From Bacteroidota bacterium (GTDB taxonomy: Bacteria > Bacteroidota > Bacteroidia > Bacteroidales > JAAYUG01): a stretch of 7,315 bases of DNA. This document shows positions 1-5,200 of the stretch, one piece after another (within the stretch, counting starts at the first letter, position 1; each line of letters begins with the position of its first letter). The DNA lies in NCBI GenBank assembly GCA_021812865.1, contig JAKAMP010000128.1, positions 1-7,315 on the forward strand, given 5' to 3'. The position numbers and the translations under genes are program-made. The notes beneath the pieces are model-generated. The model was not told the origin of the DNA and ran no database searches. It worked only from the letters and a program-made list of their open reading frames with translations.

Positions 1-1289
1 GGGCCAAAACCATCAACGAGGAGATGAAAATTGCAGCCGTAAAGGCCTTGGCTGCCCTGGCAAAAGAGACTGTTCCCGAGAAGGTGAACCTGGCTTATAA
101 ATCGAAAAACCTTGTTTTCGGAAGGGAGTATATCATTCCCAAGCCATTGGATCCCAGGCTGATCACCACGGTTGCCCCGGCTGTTGCCAAGGCTGCCATG
201 GACAGTGGCATAGCGCGTAAGCCAATTACCGACTGGGAAGCATACCATGTTGAGTTGATGAAACGGATGGGGCTGCACAACGAGTTGGTGAACGATATAA
301 GAAACAAGGCAAAACAGGAGCCCAAAAGGGTGGTATTCGGGAATGCCAACAATTATAAAATGCTGAAAGCTGCCCAGTCGGCTGCAAACCAGGGTCTGGC
401 CGTGCCCATCCTTCTGGGAAATGAGGAAGAAATTAAGAAGATTGCCAGTGAAAACAATCTTGATCTTGGCAATATTCCCATTGTGGATCATCTTTGCCCG
501 AGCCAGGAAGAAAACAGGAAACGCTATGCCCAGCGCATGTTTGAAAAGAGGCAGAGGAAAGGACTTACCCTGGGTGAGTCGGTGGACAGGTTGTACGATC
601 AGCATTACTTCGGGGTTATGATGGTCGAAACAGGAGACGCAGACGCTTTCCTTTCGGGTTTCAGTACCAAGTATTCGGATACCATACGCCCGGCCCTTCA
701 GATTTGTGGAACGAACAATTCACTGCACCATATCGCAGGGATGTATATTCTGATTACCAAGAAGGGGCCCTTCTTTTTTGCTGATACTACGGTTAATCTG
801 CAGCCTGAAGAGCAGACACTGGTCGATACGACCTTGCTTACGGCTCGCGAGGTTTCCAAATTCGGCATTGAACCGGTCATAGCTATGGTTTCCTATTCCA
901 ATTTTGGATCTGCAAAGGAAGGCAGTCCTGTCCGGGTGCGTGAAGCAGTGAAGATGCTTCATAAGAATTACCCCGATCTAATCGTGGATGGCGAAATGCA
1001 GGCAAACTTTGCACTCAACAAGGAAATTAGGCAGAAATTATTCCCATTCAGTAAACTGGGCGACCGGGATGTCAACACACTGATCTTCCCCAACCTGAGT
1101 TCAGGAAACATTGCCTATAAGATGATGCAGGAAATCGGCGGCGCCGAAGTGATTGGCCCTATTCTGATGGGATTGAAAAAGCCTGTGCAGGTACTTCAGT
1201 TGGAAAGTTCGGTTCCGGAAATCATCAACATGGTATGTATATGTGTGGTCGATGCACAAGCAGCCGGAGATGAAATTATAAAACTTTAG
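1..1289 (+). CDS. maeB: NADP-dependent malic enzyme, MaeB type (C-terminal part, 5' end outside window)
   Basis: Malic enzyme oxidatively decarboxylates malate to pyruvate and CO2, making NADPH in the cytoplasm. The frame is already open at base 3 and reads AKTINEEM into the ATG at 24, so that ATG is internal. The family is about 750-770 residues long, and roughly the last 428 are present. The first 90 or so residues finish the malic NAD(P)-binding domain (PKPLDPRLITTVAPAVAKAA). From about base 320 to the stop runs a phosphotransacetylase-like domain (VVFGNANNYKMLKAAQ, IGPILMGLKKPVQVLQ). Where true phosphotransacetylases carry the catalytic Ser-Arg of the LSRG motif, this protein reads LQLE (1194-1205). 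The domain is therefore probably non-catalytic; in E. coli MaeB the equivalent domain mediates allosteric control by acetyl-CoA. A stand-alone phosphotransacetylase is unlikely because of the upstream malic-domain sequence. No frameshift is seen. The stop is TAG, followed closely by a terminator. Confidence 0.95.
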   Translation, partial: AKTINEEMKIAAVKALAALAKETVPEKVNLAYKSKNLVFGREYIIPKPLDPRLITTVAPAVAKAAMDSGIARKPITDWEAYHVELMKRMGLHNELVNDIRNKAKQEPKRVVFGNANNYKMLKAAQSAANQGLAVPILLGNEEEIKKIASENNLDLGNIPIVDHLCPSQEENRKRYAQRMFEKRQRKGLTLGESVDRLYDQHYFGVMMVETGDADAFLSGFSTKYSDTIRPALQICGTNNSLHHIAGMYILITKKGPFFFADTTVNLQPEEQTLVDTTLLTAREVSKFGIEPVIAMVSYSNFGSAKEGSPVRVREAVKMLHKNYPDLIVDGEMQANFALNKEIRQKLFPFSKLGDRDVNTLIFPNLSSGNIAYKMMQEIGGAEVIGPILMGLKKPVQVLQLESSVPEIINMVCICVVDAQAAGDEIIKL

Positions 1290-1324
1290 AGATCAGACAT
1301 CGTAAAATAGTATTGGTTCCAATC

Positions 1325-1358
1325 AAGGCAGGACGGGTAATTGCCGGTCCTGCCTTTT
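1325..1358 (+). terminator. Intrinsic terminator downstream of maeB
   Basis: A perfect 10-bp stem, AAGGCAGGAC (1325-1334) pairing with GTCCTGCCTT (1347-1356), closes a 12-base loop in which two more G-C pairs could form. The 3' arm runs into TTTT and then CATTT, so the U-tract is short but present. It lies 35 bases after the maeB stop codon, where a Rho-independent terminator is expected. It would separate maeB from ruvA transcriptionally. The flanking A and T residues make the stem partly usable in both directions, but no convergent gene is present. Confidence 0.8.
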
Positions 1359-1470
1359 CATTTCCATCTATGGACATGCATGTTCGTGCAATAATCCGGC
1401 TGAATCTCAGTCGTGGCCGGTATTGTTGTCTGCAGGCAAAAATCTTAACATTTCATCGATGCCGATACCG

Positions 1471-1501
1471 TTTTAAAGAACTCATTTTTTGTTTATTTTA
1501 G
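1471..1501 (+). promoter_or_regulatory. Possible Bacteroidetes-type promoter for ruvA-sprA
   Basis: Bacteroidetes primary-sigma promoters favour TTTG near -33 and TAnnTTTG near -7, about 19-21 bases apart. Here TTTT (1471-1474) and TATTTTAG (1494-1501) each differ from consensus at one position and are separated by 19 bases. Transcription would begin around 1506-1508, giving a leader of about 15 bases that just includes the Shine-Dalgarno site. The region is AT-rich, so chance matches are easy. The call rests mainly on position: after a terminator and directly before a gene. Confidence 0.3.
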
Positions 1502-1510
1502 TGGCTTTTT

Positions 1511-1516
1511 AGGAGG
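1511..1516 (+). promoter_or_regulatory. Strong Shine-Dalgarno site for ruvA
   Basis: AGGAGG is a full anti-Shine-Dalgarno match, six bases before the ATG at 1523, and it fixes the ruvA start. It is noteworthy because many genes in Bacteroidota lack a recognisable Shine-Dalgarno sequence, and the following gene sprA has none at standard spacing. Confidence 0.75.
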
Positions 1517-1522
1517 ATTTGT

Positions 1523-2110
1523 ATGTATGAATATGTAAAGGGAAAGTTGGTTGAACTGGCGCCCACACATGCTATTATAGAAACAGGCGGTATAGCCTAT
1601 GCTATTCAGATTTCCCTTCACACATTTTCAGGTTTGACCGGCAAATCAGAAGCAGTGCTTTATCTTCACCATGTGATAAGGGAGGATGCCCAATTATTGT
1701 ATGGATTTACCGATAAGGAAGAACGGGGAATATTCCGCATGCTGATCTCTGTTTCGGGCATTGGGGCCAATACCGCCAGGCTGATCCTGTCATCATTAAC
1801 CCCAGAAGAAACCCGCAAGGCCATACTGGGCGCTGATGTCCGTACCCTACAGGGTATTAAAGGAATAGGTGGAAAAACAGCCCAGCGGCTTATCGTTGAC
1901 CTGAAGGATAAATTGGGGAAGTCGGTTCCTATCGATGAAATTTTCACCCAGAAATACAATACCATCCGCGAAGAATCGTTATCTGCTTTAGTAACATTGG
2001 GCTTTTCAAAGAATTCAGTTGAAAAAGTCCTCGATAAAATTATCGCACAGCACAAGGACACTGTGCTTGCCGTTGAAGATTTGATTAAAGGGGCATTAAA
2101 AGACTTGTAA
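1523..2110 (+). CDS. ruvA: Holliday junction branch migration protein RuvA
   Basis: RuvA tetramers bind four-way Holliday junctions and load the RuvB ATPase for branch migration in recombinational repair; RuvC then resolves the junction. The protein is 195 residues, a normal length. Residues 1-63 form the OB-fold domain I, ending in the family signature REDAQLLYGF (53-62), which includes the acidic-pin pair Glu54-Asp55 that separates strands at the crossover. Domain II has two helix-hairpin-helix motifs, VSGIGANTA (77-85) and IKGIGGKTA (112-120), the latter followed by QRLIVDLKDKL. After a linker of about 132-148, domain III (about 149-195, SALVTLGFS) is the RuvB-contacting module. The ATG start is supported by AGGAGG at ideal spacing and by N-terminal alignment with E. 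coli RuvA. No ruvB or ruvC lies in the window. sprA follows within about 23 bases, so the two are probably co-transcribed. Confidence 0.98.
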   Translation: MYEYVKGKLVELAPTHAIIETGGIAYAIQISLHTFSGLTGKSEAVLYLHHVIREDAQLLYGFTDKEERGIFRMLISVSGIGANTARLILSSLTPEETRKAILGADVRTLQGIKGIGGKTAQRLIVDLKDKLGKSVPIDEIFTQKYNTIREESLSALVTLGFSKNSVEKVLDKIIAQHKDTVLAVEDLIKGALKDL

Positions 2111-2133
2111 GAAAGCATATATCTACCTTTGAC

Positions 2134-2238
2134 TTGACCGGCCGGAAAACAATATACCTGTGGAAAGCTACTTTCTTGGTGTTGCTGTGCATTTTATCCA
2201 CAGGCTTTTCTGCATTTCCCTCCCCTTCTTTTCTGGCA
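2134..2238 (+). other. Predicted Sec signal peptide of SprA
   Basis: From the TTG start the N-terminus has a basic region (Arg4, Lys5, Lys11), a hydrophobic core ATFLVLLCIL (12-21) and then a small-residue stretch STGFSAFPSPSFLA (22-35). The mature protein would begin with the acidic, Gln-rich segment ETSAEFQQQDD. Cleavage is likely somewhere between residues 24 and 35, but no site is ideal, because the alanines at 27 and 35 both have Phe at -3. A signal peptide fits an outer-membrane protein and supports placing the start at or near 2134. Confidence 0.65.
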
Positions 2239-5200
2239 GAAACATCCGCTGAATTTCAGCAGCAGGATGACACTTCACAACTTAAATACAAGTACAAGGA
2301 TGTGCAGGAATTCCCTCCCACAGGTATTGAACCTTCGAAGGGCCTGTTCCTGCCATTGCCTCCTAACGTCAAGAGCAGCATTGAATATAATCCGGTTACG
2401 AAAAGGTACGAATTCAAACAGACGGTGGGTTCCTTCCCGTATCGGCCATCTTCCAGCCTGTCGCTTGATGATTACAGGCAATTCGATCTGAAACAGTCGG
2501 TCAGGGATTACTGGAGGCAGAAGGCTGCCGCAGAAACTATGAGCAAAACGGGGTTCAAGCCTTCGTTCAGCGTAGGAGGAGAAGCCTTCGACAAGATTTT
2601 CGGCAGCAATACCATCAATATTGTACCACAGGGCTCAGCTGAGCTCATTTTCGGGTACAATATGTCAAGAGTGGATAATCCCCAGCTTTCCGAAAAACTC
2701 AGGAGAACACCTTCGTTTGTTTTCGATGAAAAGATACAGATGAATGTGAACGGATCGATAGGCGACAAGCTGCAACTGGGGGTGAGCTATTATACCGAAG
2801 CGACCTTTGAATTTGAAAACAAAACCAAATTGGGTTTTGAGGGACAGGAAGACGATATTGTCAAGAAAGTCGAGGCCGGCAACGTGTCCCTGCCCCTGAA
2901 CGGATCATTGATCACCGGAAGCCAGAGCCTTTTTGGTCTGAAAGTGGAAATGCAGTTCGGTAAACTTACGGTTACCAGCATCGCATCACAGCAAAAAGGA
3001 GAGACTTCGGTAATTGAGACCCAGGGAGGAGCACAGACCAATGAATTCAAGATCAGCGCCGATCAGTATGAAGCTAACCGGCACTTTTTTCTTTCCCATG
3101 AATTCAGGGACAATTACGACAAAGCGCTGGCCAACCTTCCTGTGATCAATTCGCCCATAAACATTACCCGTATTGAGGTTTGGGTAACAAACAAGTCGAA
3201 TGTCCTTGACAATGCACGAAACATTGTGGCCTTTACCGACCTTGGAGAGGTTAAATCGGCCGTCATCAATCCTTACTGGCATATTACTCCGGGTGTTGTA
3301 TACCCGTCAAATGCAGGAAATGACCTGTATGAGACCATGACGACTTCATTCAATATCCGGAGCATCAATAATGTGGCGAGCCAACTAGGAGCCCTGCAAT
3401 CCAGTAAATTCTACCAGGGGCAGGATTATGAAAAGATTGAAAATGCACGCTTACTATCCGACAGGGAATATACAGTGAATGAGCGGCTGGGCTATATTTC
3501 CCTGAATACGCCATTGAATGCCGATGAAATACTGGCTGTGGCCTATGAGTACACCGCAGGAGGAGTGACATACAGGGTAGGTGAACTTTCCACCGACGGA
3601 ATTACGGCGCCCAATACACTTATACTGAAACTTCTGAAGGGTACCAATCTATCTCCCAGGGTCAGGAACTGGAACCTGATGATGAAGAATATTTATTCCA
3701 TTGGAGCTTACCAGCTGAGCCCGGATGATTTCCAGCTGAATATTCTCTACCAGGATGACAAGACCGGAAACGCGGTGAACTACCTAAGCGAAGGGGCAAT
3801 CAAGAACCAGATTCTGCTGAAGGTTCTGAACCTCGACCAGTTGAATTCACAGCATGATCCCCAGCCCGATGGCCGGTTCGACTTCATTGAAGGCATAACC
3901 ATCAATTCCACCACGGGGCGAATCATGTTCCCGGTGTTGGAGCCATTTGGAAGCTACCTTAAAGGCAAGATAAACAACGATTATGTGGCCGGGAAATATG
4001 TATATCAGGAATTGTATGACTCAACCCAAACCAAAGCCAGGCAGATAGCTGAAAAGGACAAGTTTTGGCTGCAGGGGCGGTACCAGTCGTCCTCGAGTTC
4101 GGAAATCTCGCTGAATGCCATGAATGTGCCGCAGGGATCGGTTACTGTTACTGCCGGAAGCCAGAAGCTTACGGAAAATGTGGATTACACAGTTGACTAT
4201 GCGCTGGGTCGTGTCCGTATCCTGAACCAGGGTTTGCTTCAATCGGGGATGCCCATCAGGATTTCCCTAGAAAACCAGTCCATGTTTAGTGTGCAAAGCA
4301 AAACATTGTTTGGCACGCACCTGAACTATAAGTTTTCCGACAACTTCAACCTGGGGGCAACCATGCTGCATCTCACGGAGAGGCCTCTTACCCAGAAGGT
4401 AAATATTGGCGATGAGCCCATTTCTAATACGATTTGGGGACTTGATGGCCGCTATACCACTCAGTCGAGGTTCCTAACCAAGATGATCGATGCCCTGCCC
4501 TTTATCCAGACCAAGGAAATATCCACCATTTCGGTGGACGGTGAATTTGCCCAGTTGCTTCCAGGATCAGCCAGGGCTATCGGGAAGAGTGGAACATCTT
4601 ATATCGATGATTTTGAAGGAAGCCAGACCTCCATCGAACTAAAAACCTTTTCTGCCTGGTCGCTGGCAAGCATTCCACAGGGACAACCCGATCTTTTCCC
4701 GGAAAGCTCATTGGTCAATGACAGGAGATTGGGATTCAACAGGGCAAAACTGGCCTGGTATGTGATCGATCCTCTCTTCAAACGCAATACTTCTCTTACC
4801 CCTTCATACTTAACAGCAAACGACAAGTCCAGTCATTTTGTGCGTGAGGTATTCGAAAAGGAAATCTGGCCCAACAAGGAGAGTCCCAACAATTTACCTA
4901 CCAATATACCGGTGCTGAACCTGGCATTTTATCCGGACGAGAAAGGTCCCTATAATTATGATGCAGCTCCCGGTTTCTTTTCGGCAGGGATAAACGACAG
5001 CGGAAAGCTGATTAATCCGGGTTCCCGCTGGGGAGGCATCATGCGCGAGATATCTTCCACCGATTTTGAGGCGAATAATGTGGAATACATTGAATTCTGG
5101 CTAATGAATCCTTTTGTTGAACAGGATTCTACTCATACCGGCGGAGATTTGTACTTCAACCTTGGAGATGAATCGGAGGATGTTCTGCGCGACGGAAGGA

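Noticed and set aside
24..1289. The ATG at 24 as a true start for a 421-residue protein
   Set aside because: The frame is open to the left edge and the upstream codons (AKTINEE) continue malic-enzyme sequence, so this is an internal methionine of a gene cut by the window edge.
1313..1501. A 62-codon frame in the maeB-ruvA gap
   Set aside because: It runs through the terminator hairpin, has no Shine-Dalgarno site or recognisable protein features, and ends in the probable promoter.
1666..2118. A 150-codon open frame on the minus strand opposite ruvA
   Set aside because: ruvA is unmistakable in the opposite strand and the antisense translation resembles no family and has no start signals; it is a coding shadow.
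2134..2190. SprA as a lipoprotein because of the cysteine in its signal peptide
   Set aside because: The context LVLLC has Leu at -1, where a lipobox needs Gly, Ala or Ser, and the cysteine is in the middle of the hydrophobic core.
2248..2260. A short palindrome, GCTGAATTTCAGC, just after the signal peptide codons
   Set aside because: Six-base arms with a one-base centre cannot form a useful hairpin, and it is fully explained by coding sequence.
2633..2644. A 12-bp perfect palindrome, GCTCAGCTGAGC, inside sprA
   Set aside because: It lies within ordinary conserved codons (QGSAEL region), has no partner site or T-tract, and is reasonably explained by chance.
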